DNA from: Anisus vortex | Lineage: Eukaryota > Mollusca > Gastropoda > Planorbidae | Length of the DNA: 64,000 nt | Reading direction: 5' to 3' | Assembly: GCA_949126835.1 (NCBI GenBank) | Contig: OX421507.1 | Coordinates: 7,290,605 to 7,354,604 of the forward strand | Shown here: one piece after another, positions 25,029 to 35,770 of the stretch | Numbering within the stretch: position 1 is the stretch's first letter | How the letters are laid out: each line of letters opens with the position of its first letter | Notes under the pieces: generated by a model | Database searches by the model: none | What the model saw: only the letters and a program-made list of their open reading frames with translations | Told to the model about the DNA's origin: nothing | Translations under genes and position numbers: made by a program

Positions 25029-25793
25029 GTCGCCCGTACCAAAAGGAAAAGAACATTGCATACTAAACAATAGAAGTGTGCAATTTCTTTTAGAACCGCC
25101 TGCACTTAACTTTAGTTCTAAACAATATAAAAAAAAAAAACTGACTCCACCTGGGTAGTCCGTTAAATAAGACAAGTAAGGGAAATAATTTATTCTATTA
25201 AACCCTCATCATATAGGATCTCAAGTTATCCTTAGACCATAACACATGTTCGCGTTATTCTAAAAAATTATACTCTCTGAGATATCATTCCTTATAAACA
25301 TCATCATCTTATTTATAAGGTAAAAATCAACATAACTAATGTTATCATATTAAACAATTCAATCATTAATTAATTCAACTTAAATGAAATTAATATTTAA
25401 ATAAATTTTAAAGTAAGAGTTTAATCTTAAGTGTGTAAGCATGTGAAGTGTATGCACATTACTCTATCTTGGTTTTTACATAATCACAACTATAGTTTGA
25501 TTGTTTCAAAATAAGGATGTACATTTCTGTTCATTCATTATCTTACTAATAAAGAAAAATTATGTTCATAAATCCATAATATTTATAAGTAACTTATTAG
25601 GTTCTTTTTTTTTTTTTCTACAACAATAATAATATTTGTTTTAGCAAATGGAAATATTCATGGCATAAAATAAGGCATAAGATATTGCATAAAATAATCA
25701 CAACATATTCATATATTCATGCATTTATATTTTAAATGATCCAATTCTCTTAGTTAGGATTATCAGAATATATACATGAAGTTATCTATTTCC

Positions 25794-28700
25794 TTATACA
25801 TTTGTTACATGCGCGATAGGGTGTCCGCGACGATGTGATCTCTTACCAATACGTGAGTTATTCTTAAGTTGTATGGGATTAACCCTATACGGATGTTGTT
25901 TGACAGGTTTAACATTATCATCTTTTAAAACTACATCATGGGTAACCAAAGTTGTTTTGTTAGGAACATCACTAAACAAATTTACATGATCATAGATTAA
26001 ACCCTTGATAGAAGTCTGTTCACCTGAGTCTAGATGTGCCAGTTTATCATTGAGGTTTTTAAGTGCTTCAGTGTTTTGAAGTTTACTTTCTATGATTGTC
26101 TTTTTAAATTTAGGCGGGGGTGTTTCAACAGTTTTGATAGCACTCACTGGCCTAATGTTAGTTTGTTCTTCCCTAACAACATAAGGTTTTAGCATGTTTA
26201 TATGGCACAGTCTCTGTGTTTTCCTTCTATCAGAGGTTTTTACAAGGTATGTTACATCACTGATTTTATCTAAAACCTGATATGGTCCTGTATATTTTGC
26301 ACTCAGGGGTTGTCCAGACAATTGGGTCAACATGAGGACTTTATCACCAGGATGGAAACATCGGGATCTGGCCTTGACATCATAGTACCCTTTCATTCTT
26401 TTCTGAGCCTGCAAAAGATTATCTTTAACATGATTAAAAGCATGATAGATTCTATTGCTAAATTGTTCCACATAAGCTACGAGTCCAGTCTCTTCATCAG
26501 AATTTAACAAGGTTTCCTGCAACAGTTTTAGAGGTCCTCGAACTGAATGTCCAAACACTAACTCGAACGGACTGAATCCAAGAGATTCCTGCACAGTTTC
26601 TCTAGTCGCGAAAAGAGCGAATGGAATACCGCGATCCCAGTCTTCAGTGTTCTCAAAACAGTATGTGCGGAGCATGGTTTTCAGAGTCTGATGATATCTT
26701 TCTAGGGCACCTTGGCTTTGCGGATGGTACGCAGTTGAAGTTGCATGTTGGATGCCTAGTTTCTTTAAGACCTGGTTAAACAGCTTTGATGTAAAGTTAG
26801 ATCCTTGGTCTGACTGTATAGTCTTTGGAAGACCGTATCTTGAACAAAATGCAATCAGTGCGTCAGATATCTTATCTGCGTTAATGGTGCGTAGCGGAAT
26901 AGCTTCAGGATATCTCGTGGCAGTGCACATTATAGTGAATAAGTACTGGTGTCCTGTCTTTGTTTTAGGCAAAGGACCTACACAGTCTATTAGCAAGTGG
27001 CTAAATGGTTCTGCAAAGGCGGGTATTGGCTTTAGAGGTGCTACCGGTATAGTCTGGTTAGGTTTACCAACTATCTGGCATGTATTGCATGACTTGCAGT
27101 ATTTTGTGACGTCACGATGTAGTCCAGGCCAATAGAAGTACGGAAGAATTCGACGGTAAGTCTTGTTCACTCCTAGATGACCAGCATATGGCGTGTCATG
27201 AGCCATGTGTAAGATGTCATTACGATATATGGCTGGTACCACAATCTGACTTCCTTCTCTGCAATTGTCATTATCACATTTCACATCTCTCCATTTTTGC
27301 ATTAATATTCCCTCCTTCAGAAAAAGTCCATTTCCGTTCATTTCTGCCTCCTGTTCAGTTATCACCTTTTTCTTCAGGTGTTTAATTCCTGAATCTCTAT
27401 TCTGTTCTAATAGGAGTAATTGTCGAGGTGACAAATTACTTTCAGTAGTCTTGACTGAGGGACCACTCAAGATGTCAGCCAGGAAAGTTGCCTGTAGGTC
27501 AATTTCTGGTTCTATTTTTGACTTTGACATGGTTTCGACAGACTTTTGTTGTTGGGCCATACCTCTCGTGACGATGCATATAGGTTTGATAAAGCTCTCA
27601 CTTTTATTGAGGTATTGTTTTTTCTTGGATATGGAATGCACCACATCTCCAGCAATATCATTTCCCAGTATTAAAGAAACGCCTTTAAACGGAAGTGATT
27701 TGTACACACCCACAACTACATTTCCAGTGAAGTACGCACTCTTCAGCTGTATTTGATGCAAAGGAACTTGTACATTTTTCCTTGATACACCTTGAATAAT
27801 AAGATCCTGTCCTGTATATGTCGATTGTGACGTAGGAACAGTATTCTCTAAAAGTAGTGAAACCTCAGCCCCTGTATCACGGAGTATTCTGATGTTTTTT
27901 TCACTAGTGACACCATTTATTATGGATGACACGGTACCTTCTTCAATGAATGGTAAACAATTGCTTGGTATCTCAGTATCGATGAGATCTGTATCCAAGT
28001 TATTTTTGTAAGAGGTATGTTTAGTACTCATGGTGGTTCTATCTGATATAGACTCCTTGGAGCTCAGATTAGAATTAGAATTATTGAAAACCATTGTCTC
28101 TATTTCAGGAACTATTTCTGGTTTCAAGTTTCCAAGATACGTGTGTTTTGTCAGGTTATCTGCATTAGTACTAGGTATCTCTGTTTGAGTTCTAATATCC
28201 TTCTTTACATTTTCATGAGTTCTTTGTTTTGGCATTGCTACATACGATAAGACAACATTCTTTTTATTCGGGTTCCCATTCAATATCCAGCACTTTTCCT
28301 TAGTATGTCCAATTCGTTTACAATGGCTACAGGTTGGCTTGGAATTTGTTGGACCTTGATTGCTCTGCTGATGTCTCTTTGATTGATAGGATTCATTTGG
28401 ATTCATGGTTTTCTTTTCTACCTTCATATCTCGATTCTGGAATTTAGATTTATCAACTGTTGTAAATTTATTGCTGGAATGGATAATAACATATTCGTCT
28501 GCCATCACTGCTGCTGTTTCTACTTGTTCTACACCTTTGTCTGCTAAATGTATTCTTACATCACCTCTGATGTTATTGTTAAAGTCTTCCATTAGCATAA
28601 GATTAGCTAATTTATCAAAGTCTTTGTTTACACCTTTGGATCGAATCCATCTTTCAAAATATTTCTTTTTCTGTCTTAGAAAATCAACATGGGATTGTTC

Positions 28701-29465
28701 CTGTTCTTTCTTAGACTCACGAAACACTTTTCTATATTTTTCAGGTGTTAATGCATAACTTAGCAGTACTCTATTCTTGATCAGTTCATAATCATACAAT
28801 TCCTCTTCAGTAAGACTTAATACAACATCAAGTGCCTTTCCTTTATTCAGAGCTGAGCGTAGAAGTATAGCTTTCTTGCCCTCGGGAAATTGATAGTCTC
28901 TAGCGTTTCTCTCGAAAATCATGAAGAACTCTTCCACCGAATTATCTTCAAAAACTGGAATATGTTTCTTAAACTTATACAGTTCTGCATCTGCTTCAGA
29001 GCTTGCATTCGAATGATTTGACGTACGAGACCTTGCTATCTCAATTCTTTCTTGGCTTGCTATTTTCTCTCTTGCTATTTCTCTTTCCATCTCAATTCTC
29101 TGGCTTTCTCTTTCTCTTTCCATCTCTAATTCCATCTTTCTTAACTCAAGTTTAAATTTCAATTCTTCACTTAAGTCACCAGTTGTATGCTTTACTCTTT
29201 GTTTTATAGGAAAAGGTAATTCATCATCTGATTCATCATTAATGTTATCATTAGCAGTAGTTTCTTCAATAATTAGTGTACCTTGTTTTCTTAAACACTC
29301 AGTTACCTCTTGAAGTAATTTAGTTTTTGATGGCCTAGTTTCTGTGATAGAAATGCCCAATGATTTAGCCAATTCTTTTAATTGTATCATTGACATTTTA
29401 TTAAGCTGTTCTGAGGTTAGATCAAATATCTCTGGATCCAATGTAAGATTATTTGTGGCCTCCAT
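25794..29465 (-). CDS. gag-protease-integrase polyprotein, truncated before RT
   Basis: 1223 codons in one frame. Visible domains: a SAP-like N-terminal region (about 21-58), a charged coiled-coil stretch (about 100-145), a retrotransposon gag region (about 165-330), a CCHC knuckle (C379, C382, H387, C392), the aspartic protease motif LRDTGAEVSLL with D530-T-G, an H2C2 zinc region (H756, H763, C793, C796), and an integrase core with D827, D886 and E922, the last pair spaced as in DD35E. The part after integrase (about 1163-1200) is the linker that normally precedes RT (LFSDVPNKTTLVTHD, then KPVKQHPYRVNP). RT itself is absent. The last 22 residues after about 1201 are out-of-frame reading of RNase H sequence. 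Expression would make gag and integrase but no RT. There are no neighbouring cellular genes nearby. Confidence 0.92.
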   Translation of the reverse strand: MEATNNLTLDPEIFDLTSEQLNKMSMIQLKELAKSLGISITETRPSKTKLLQEVTECLRKQGTLIIEETTANDNINDESDDELPFPIKQRVKHTTGDLSEELKFKLELRKMELEMERERESQRIEMEREIAREKIASQERIEIARSRTSNHSNASSEADAELYKFKKHIPVFEDNSVEEFFMIFERNARDYQFPEGKKAILLRSALNKGKALDVVLSLTEEELYDYELIKNRVLLSYALTPEKYRKVFRESKKEQEQSHVDFLRQKKKYFERWIRSKGVNKDFDKLANLMLMEDFNNNIRGDVRIHLADKGVEQVETAAVMADEYVIIHSSNKFTTVDKSKFQNRDMKVEKKTMNPNESYQSKRHQQSNQGPTNSKPTCSHCKRIGHTKEKCWILNGNPNKKNVVLSYVAMPKQRTHENVKKDIRTQTEIPSTNADNLTKHTYLGNLKPEIVPEIETMVFNNSNSNLSSKESISDRTTMSTKHTSYKNNLDTDLIDTEIPSNCLPFIEEGTVSSIINGVTSEKNIRILRDTGAEVSLLLENTVPTSQSTYTGQDLIIQGVSRKNVQVPLHQIQLKSAYFTGNVVVGVYKSLPFKGVSLILGNDIAGDVVHSISKKKQYLNKSESFIKPICIVTRGMAQQQKSVETMSKSKIEPEIDLQATFLADILSGPSVKTTESNLSPRQLLLLEQNRDSGIKHLKKKVITEQEAEMNGNGLFLKEGILMQKWRDVKCDNDNCREGSQIVVPAIYRNDILHMAHDTPYAGHLGVNKTYRRILPYFYWPGLHRDVTKYCKSCNTCQIVGKPNQTIPVAPLKPIPAFAEPFSHLLIDCVGPLPKTKTGHQYLFTIMCTATRYPEAIPLRTINADKISDALIAFCSRYGLPKTIQSDQGSNFTSKLFNQVLKKLGIQHATSTAYHPQSQGALERYHQTLKTMLRTYCFENTEDWDRGIPFALFATRETVQESLGFSPFELVFGHSVRGPLKLLQETLLNSDEETGLVAYVEQFSNRIYHAFNHVKDNLLQAQKRMKGYYDVKARSRCFHPGDKVLMLTQLSGQPLSAKYTGPYQVLDKISDVTYLVKTSDRRKTQRLCHINMLKPYVVREEQTNIRPVSAIKTVETPPPKFKKTIIESKLQNTEALKNLNDKLAHLDSGEQTSIKGLIYDHVNLFSDVPNKTTLVTHDVVLKDDNVKPVKQHPYRVNPIQLKNNSRIGKRSHRRGHPIAHVTNV
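25805..25861 (-). pseudogene. RNase H C-terminal remnant in the +1 frame
   Basis: In the frame shifted by one relative to the polyprotein, the minus strand encodes ITHVLVRDHIVADTLSRM followed by TAA. This is the usual end of a Ty3/Gypsy RNase H domain (the ..I..H..G..N..AD.LSR pattern). It directly abuts the RT linker, so the sequence between them has been lost in one deletion with a frame change. Confidence 0.85.
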
Positions 29466-29869
29466 TTTATATTATTAAAAGTTACTGTAAATCTTGTTAA
29501 TAATACAATAAAAGTGTCCAACTTACTTTCTGTCCTTTGAATAATTCACTACACCACACAGTTCAGATTTTTCACAACAAGGTCATAAAAATAATACTTT
29601 CTTAGAGTTACTTTGTTCGATAAGGTAATACACCAGATAATTTTCCAGGCTGAATAGTTAAGTTTTCCGATTCTCAATAGCAATGTTCAATTCAATCACA
29701 ATCTTTAGTATATTGTATATTGTTCATATTTTCCAACACAATCCATCCAAGTTACGAGTATGTATTACGGCAGTTGTAAATAGTTTGTGTAAATAGTATA
29801 ACGATTCTTGAAGTTGAAGTAAATCCTCTAAACGTTTGTTAGTAAATCACTGACGAGCAAAACCCATTT

Positions 29870-30896
29870 TATTACAAGGCAATTTATTCACCATAATAAA
29901 TTATGGATGAGACCTTCTATTTAGATCACACAAGTATAATTATGATTTATAATGTTATTACGGCTAGAGCCCCCATTCAATTTATGAAAATAATAGTTAT
30001 AGTATTGTTATTATTAGTGTGAGTATCCTTGTATTAGTGAAGATCTTATTATATTAATCTGAAGTTTATTTGTAGTTGTCTAGAGTATTCCTGGTTCTTA
30101 TAATCCCCTGGCAATTCACATAGCGTAGTTTTAGAGTTTTCAGTTGATTTACTTCATGTATAATTATTTATGTGGCTCATATTATACAGCAAGAACCTCG
30201 ATGTCGAGTGGTAGTGTAGATTATTAATATAGTTGAATAAATATTACACATACACACATGTATATAACTTTGAAATATTGACGCTAACCAAGTTGTGTAG
30301 AAAGCAACGATAAATTTGGTTTAATTTACAACATCAATCCAGTAGGAATCCAAATAATATTATATACACAATCAAGAACTACACATATTCCAATTAGTAA
30401 TGAATATCCTCAATGAACATATAGCATTGTAGTTAATAGTAGAATAATAAATTTTCCATAATACAACTCAAATAGAAACGATACTCAGAGACTCAGAATC
30501 TTAGATGTTATCTGATCGAATGTACGCCAAGAACTGACTAAAAGTGTCGAATCGCGTAGAAATATATTACGGGTCAATCGTTGGAAAAACCAGACAGCCT
30601 AGTGACACGAATATTTAAATCAAGCCTGCATGTTGACTGCGTGATCAGAATGTCAAGCAATAATGCTCTAACAAAATAAGGAGAGACCGGACGACCTTGA
30701 CACGCTGTGTTTACGTGAACAGTTCATGTTTTTATCGAGGTTAATAAAAAAAAACAATAATGCTCTCATTAGGTTAGGAAAAACCCGGGGGGAAACCTTG
30801 AGCTGAGAAATATTTTATATCGTTTAAACGCAATTCGCTTAAATGATTTAGTTGGTTTATTAACATTACAATGTAGGGAATTTACGTTTCGTAACA
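29870..30896 (-). repeat. 5' LTR of the GMR1-like element
   Basis: 1027 bp with TGTTACG at its 5' end on the minus strand. It should hold promoter and polyadenylation signals. It is the same length as the other LTR and appears to have the same sequence. Confidence 0.92.
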
Positions 30897-31599
30897 ACGT
30901 CAATAGTCTAGATCTATATGGGACCCATCTAATTTCAGTGATTTGAACTTGTATTTACAAGGATCACTGGAATGGATTTGCATTGAAACTGGACATTATC
31001 TTGCCGTGAAATCAATTTCATAACATTTAACTACATCTTTAGATTAAGGCATAAATTATGATAGATAGTTGGGCTTTTTCAGAAGTGCATCAAAGCACTC
31101 AAAGCGGAGTTTTCTATACAAAGGCAAGACTTTCAAATTCATGGACTCATTTTTGCACACCACATCTACTTGGTTTGATCTTACCTTAACTTTTTTAGAT
31201 GTAGATCTTTTTTTTTTAAGTGGAGTGATATTAGCGATTTTAAAATGCAGCAAGTTGAATTTTAAACATTTAAAAATGGGCATCCATTTGGTGCCCGTTT
31301 GCGGAAAAAAAATAGAAGGAAGCTGCTTAGGAAAGTCGTCTGCTATTCTCCACTGCTAGGTATTCGCTCTTCTACTTTCAGCTTTTGGTTCAACTTACAC
31401 CTGTGAACAGATTTAGTGAAAAACACACACAAAGAGGTCACCTACACTTTTCCACTCAGAAGTGACTAAATATGTATCTGACATTGTGATATTATAAAAT
31501 TAGCGAAGAACATTCAAGAAAAGCCTAAGTTCTTTATTAATTGATACAGACTGATTACATTGAATAGAGTTTTTATGATCATCTTCTTTAATTAAACAT

Positions 31600-33594
31600 C
31601 AATGGCATCCTTCCGTCTCGCGAGACGATGGTGCATCACCGTGATTCGAGGTTGCACTTCCTCGTGTGGCTGAGCAGGCCTATCCTTGAATGACAGTCTT
31701 TTTTACAGCCTTTGCACACGTGTTCTGTGGGTCCTATTTTTTCCGCTTTTCTTTTAGCCCTTTTATTTATGCTCTCCTCCATTCTATTTTCCTCTGCCGT
31801 TTTAACCCCTTTCCTGACAGCAGTGCGCCAGGTGGACCGATCCTCTGCCTTCTCCTCCCAGTCACTTGTACTTATTCTGGCTGCTCTCATGTCTCTCATA
31901 CAGACATCTTTATAGCGGAGGCGTGGGCGACCTGTCTTTCTCTTCCCAGATGCCAATTCTCCATATAGGAGGTCCTTTGGGATTCTGCCTGGACTCATTC
32001 TTCTTACATGTCCTAGCCATCTTAGGCGCCTTTCACTGAGGACTGCGAACATGCTTTGGGCGCTGGCGCGCGTCAGTACCTCACTGTTAGGGACTTTGTC
32101 CTGCCATTTAATGCCAAGGACGCGACGCAGACACCTCAGGTGGAAGCTATTTAGCTTGCGCTCATGGGACGCATAGGTTGTCCATGATTCGCTACCATAA
32201 AGCAGCGTGCTGATGACGCAGGCCTGGTAGACACATAGTTTGGTCCTTTCTGTCAGCCTGGTGTTTTCCCAAACCCGTTTACCAAGTATAGCCATTGTGG
32301 CAGCTGCCTTGCCGATTCTGCTATTTAGTTCATCCTCTATGGACAATGAGCTGGAAATCTTGGACCCCAAGTAGGTGAAACAGTCCACAACTTCCAGGTT
32401 TTCGTTTTCTATAGTAATGATAGGAACGGAGCATGTGTCTTGGGCCATGATATTTGTCTTCTTTATGCTCACCTGCAGGCCGAATTCTTTGCAGGCGTTG
32501 GCGAAGCTTGACACAAGCTGTTGTAGGCCTGTTTCTGTGTGTGATATCAGGGCCGCATCGTCAGCAAAAAGTAGCTCGCTAATTAGGACCTCTTTCGTTT
32601 TGGTTTTGGCTCGGAGACGGGCAGTGTTGAAAAGTCCTCCATCAGCTCTGGTGTGTAACCAGATTCCATCACTACTATCCTTGAAGGCGTATCGGAGCAG
32701 TATAGAGAAGAATATTGCGAACAGTGTTGGTGCGAGTACACAGCCTTGTTTTACACCGCTACTGACTGGGAAGGCTTCAGAGGTGGCTCCGTTGAAGTGC
32801 ACTGTGCCCTGCATGTTATCATGGAACTGTCTGATGATGGCGAGTCAGTGTGGGGGACAGCCAATTTTTTCCAGAATTTGGAACAGCCCACTGCAACTAA
32901 CTAAATCAAAGGCTTTTGTCAGGTCTATGAAGGCGATGTATAGTGGCATCTGCTGCTCTCTACATTTTTCCTGCATCTGCCGTATGGAGAACACCATGTC
33001 TATGGTAGACCGACCCGCCCGAAAACCACATTGTGACTCTGGATAAACTCGGGAGGCTAAACTCTGCAAGCGAGTAAGAGTGACGCGGGCAAAAGCCTTT
33101 CCTACGATGCTCAGAAGCGAGATACCGCGGTAGTTATTGCAGTCGCTTCTATCGCCCTTATTCTTATATAGCGTCACTATGTTTGCGTCCTTCATGTCCT
33201 GGAGGATGTATCCCTGTTCCCAGCAGAGGACTAGCAGCTTGTGTAAGGGCTGGAGCAGCACTGTCTTACCGTTCTTCAGAGCTTCTGGAGGTATTCCATC
33301 GCTCCCAGGGGCTTTTCCACAGGCTAGGCGGTCGATGGCTTTGCTTAGCTCTTCCTGGGTGGGAATGGCATCTAGTTCTTCCATGAGCGGCATGTCGGGG
33401 ATGTCATCTAGGGCGGTGCTGGAGACTGTGTTAACTGTTGCATACAGTTCCAGGTAATGTTCAATCCAGCGTTTGAGCTGTTCCGCTTCGTCCTTGATGA
33501 TTTCTCCAGTTTTGGATTTTAGGGGTGCAACCTTTGAGGTCGTAGGGCCGATTGCTTTTTTAATGTTAAAAACATTAAAAACATTAAACAAACA
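31600..33594 (-). mobile_element. 5'-truncated LINE with 12-bp target-site duplication
   Basis: The direct repeat TTAATTAAACAT flanks it on both sides (31588-31599 and 33595-33606). The element lacks its endonuclease and starts in the reverse transcriptase region. It has no poly-A tail; its 3' end on the minus strand is GGAAGGATGCCATTG. The 5' junction includes a few AATGTTTTT-type filler repeats. It is inserted in hAT copy B. Confidence 0.88.
31636..33591 (-). pseudogene. LINE reverse transcriptase, one in-frame stop
   Basis: The two open blocks 33591-32845 and 32814-31636 are in the same frame, separated by a TGA (32847-32845) and ten further codons (LAIIRQFHDN), so a single stop breaks an otherwise long frame. 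Motifs in order: CGKAPGSDGIP, YKNKGDRSDCNNYRGISLLS, FIDLTKAFD (motif A), SGVKQGCVLAPTLF (motif B), LLFADDAAL (motif C), then the thumb/C-terminal region (YGSESWT, RRLRWLGHVRRM), and a terminal CxxC..HxxxC zinc-finger-like end (CKGCKKDC, then SHTRKC). The apurinic endonuclease domain is absent through 5' truncation. The family is one of the non-LTR groups with this 'KNKGD..NYRGISLL' signature; I do not assign the clade firmly. Confidence 0.88.
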
Positions 33595-33721
33595 TTAATT
33601 AAACATACACATTAGTAATTCTATGACACACTTTTCTGTATTCTTAAATTAAAAAATATAAGAGCCTTATTTAATAGCAGTATATTATGCAATTTCTTAA
33701 TTCATAATAATCAATTCCTTG

Positions 33722-35770
33722 ACCGTTGTGGTCGTTGTGGAGAGCGAATGGACACTGTCACGATGTTGCTGTTGGGAGAGCAATTCGTCACAATGTTGAC
33801 ACTAAGAGGGGTGCGGGGGGGGGGTGGTTGAGTGGGGTTAATGGCGGCTGGTTGTCGTGGGGTTAATGGTTACTGGTGGCTGGTTGTCGTGGGGTTAATG
33901 GTTACTGGTGGCTGGTTGTCGTGGGGGTACGAAATACCGATGCTACTGCAATCGTCCTGGAACAATGATTATTTCTCTCCTTGGCTCGTGAAGATGTTAA
34001 GAGTATACAAACAAACAGTTCTAAGATAAGCAAGCAAGTCTCTGGTTACTGTTCATGTGTTTATTACGTTCGAATATCCAATGGTGAGACATACATATGA
34101 AGTTATACAGCAATATTGACACGAGTATATGCGAGTGTTATGGAGTCCAAAGTTAGGTTACACAACTTATACTGGTGGAAAATGCGAATACTGGCTAGAC
34201 CGATATATATATATAACATGTGAGGCGATATACTACTGGACAGATATGAAATTGGTCAGAATGTCTAACATTAGTACACGGTAGTGTTGTGGAATCGACT
34301 TTTAGGTTACACAACTGTATTAACGAATTACTATTACTGGCTAATTATCTATAGTCCGAGTGTACAGGTTGGGGTTTAAGCTAAGACGATGCTCCTTTCT
34401 CGGGAGCTGAGCCAGACTAACTAAAAGTACAGTGTATCGGTCAAGCGCCAAACTCAGACTGCTTCTACAAAAGTTGGGCGGGCGTCTCGTGAGACTAGTC
34501 ACGTGACCGCTCCTCAATTTGGTTGGGTGATTACATTAGGTTGGACTTACATATAATTCCCATTGGTCCTTTCGAACATATATTTACATAAAGCAAAAAG
34601 GTTATTGGAGCCGAAAATGGAGTTGGGGTGGGTAAGCAATTATACCGCCAAAACTGCGGGGTGAACAAGGGAGAAAGGGGGGGGTCGAAGTGGGTGGGGC
34701 AGTCTAGATAAAAGACGATTGATACATACGTCATGCTGAGTGAAGGGAATTATCTCCCTTTGATAGACTTTGACCTGGTCACTCAAGTGGCTGGCGTGGG
34801 TTTTCGGCCGAGGGGATATTAACTAGATGCGAAAACATCGACAGTCTCAAAGGTTAGCTAGCGAGTCGCCGCCCTTGGGTGATAGGAGGAGGGGGTCAGG
34901 AGGTTTTTTTTTAGCGGGGTGGGTGGGGTGTGTGTACAAGGCGCGTAATGTCTACATACAGCATGTTGAATTAACAACATGAATGAAAATAGTTTGAATT
35001 AACAACATGAATGAATAGTTATTATACAAGCACATTAAAGTACGGCATGAATAAATAGTTAAAATTATAATAGAATATATACATTAAGATTCACACTTCA
35101 TTCACTCATGGTTTTAGTACCAGTTTGGGCGTATTGATTAGCAAACTTTGAATTGGGATTAAAACTAAAAGAGTGTAGTGAAGGTTAAAGGACAGGTGAA
35201 GAAGGGGGGTGGTTGGGGTGTTCCTATTGCGTGAGAGAGAAAGAAGGTAATAGTTTCAGACTACTCGTTCTATATAATCTAACTCTACGCTAGCCTATCT
35301 ATGAGTGCTTAGAGTCACGGTTTTAGTCCAGAATCGTGACAGACACCTCAGCAGTCAAGTTTCTCCACTTTTGCCTATCTTGAGCGGTTGTCAATAGTTG
35401 AGTCAACTGCAGCCCTGCCCAATATTTTACATTGTCGAACCAGCATCTCCGCTGAGGGCCTCTCCGACGTCCACCTTCTACCGTGCCATGGAGGATTGCT
35501 TTCGGCAAGTTATTATGCCGCAACACATGACCGAGCCATGTCAGTTTGCACCGTTTGATTGTTGTCATAATGTTTTCTTGAGGACCTGCAATTGAGGATA
35601 TTCTGTCCCACACAAACGCATTAGTCATGTGTTATACGTAGGAAATTCGAAGTATTTTTCTGCTGATAGCAGCGTCCAAATCTCACATCCATACAGAACA
35701 ATGGTTTTGACAAGGGCTCTGTAAAGTCTTAACTTTGTTTGGAGACCAATGCTTTTGCTGGTCCAGATTA
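33722..35770 (-). pseudogene. LINE 3'-end fragment interrupted by an LTR-like insertion
   Basis: On the minus strand 35770-35342 encodes KLRLYRALVKTIVLYGCEIW, then after a frameshift WDRISSIAGPQENI, LTWLGHVLRHNNLPKAI and GGRRRGPQRRCWFDN. The 3' end continues at 33755-33722 after a 1586-bp insertion. It is the same LINE family as 18980-19275 and 61686-61850. Confidence 0.78.
33756..35341. mobile_element. solo-LTR-like insertion, 1586 bp
   Basis: It starts TGTCACGAT and ends ATCGTGACA (9-bp perfect inverted ends, TG..CA). It is flanked by the 5-bp duplication GACAC (33751-33755 and 35342-35346). Removing it restores the LINE sequence seen uninterrupted at 61690 and 19205. It has no coding region, so it reads as a solo LTR or a short non-autonomous LTR element. 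It contains a 36-bp tandem repeat (about 33836-33925). Confidence 0.8.

Larger units (their letters stand above)
24002..30896 (-). mobile_element. GMR1-like Gypsy LTR retrotransposon lacking RT
   Basis: This is a 6.9-kb element on the minus strand. Its two 1027-bp LTRs match without any indel and, wherever I compared them, without substitution. It is flanked by the 4-bp duplication ACGT (23998-24001 and 30897-30900). The single internal ORF carries gag, a zinc knuckle, an aspartic protease and then integrase before the RT linker. Integrase ahead of RT is the pol order that defines the GMR1 group of Ty3/Gypsy elements. RT and nearly all of RNase H are missing, so the copy cannot move by itself. 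A TGG three bases inside the 5' LTR (29866-29864) may start the primer binding site. Equal LTRs point to recent insertion. Confidence 0.9.

Noticed and set aside
26752..27756. Plus-strand open frames opposite the integrase and protease region
   Set aside because: They are antisense shadows of the retroelement polyprotein and carry no motifs.
32375..33046. 223-codon plus-strand frame
   Set aside because: It is antisense to the LINE reverse transcriptase frame, whose motifs are clear on the minus strand.
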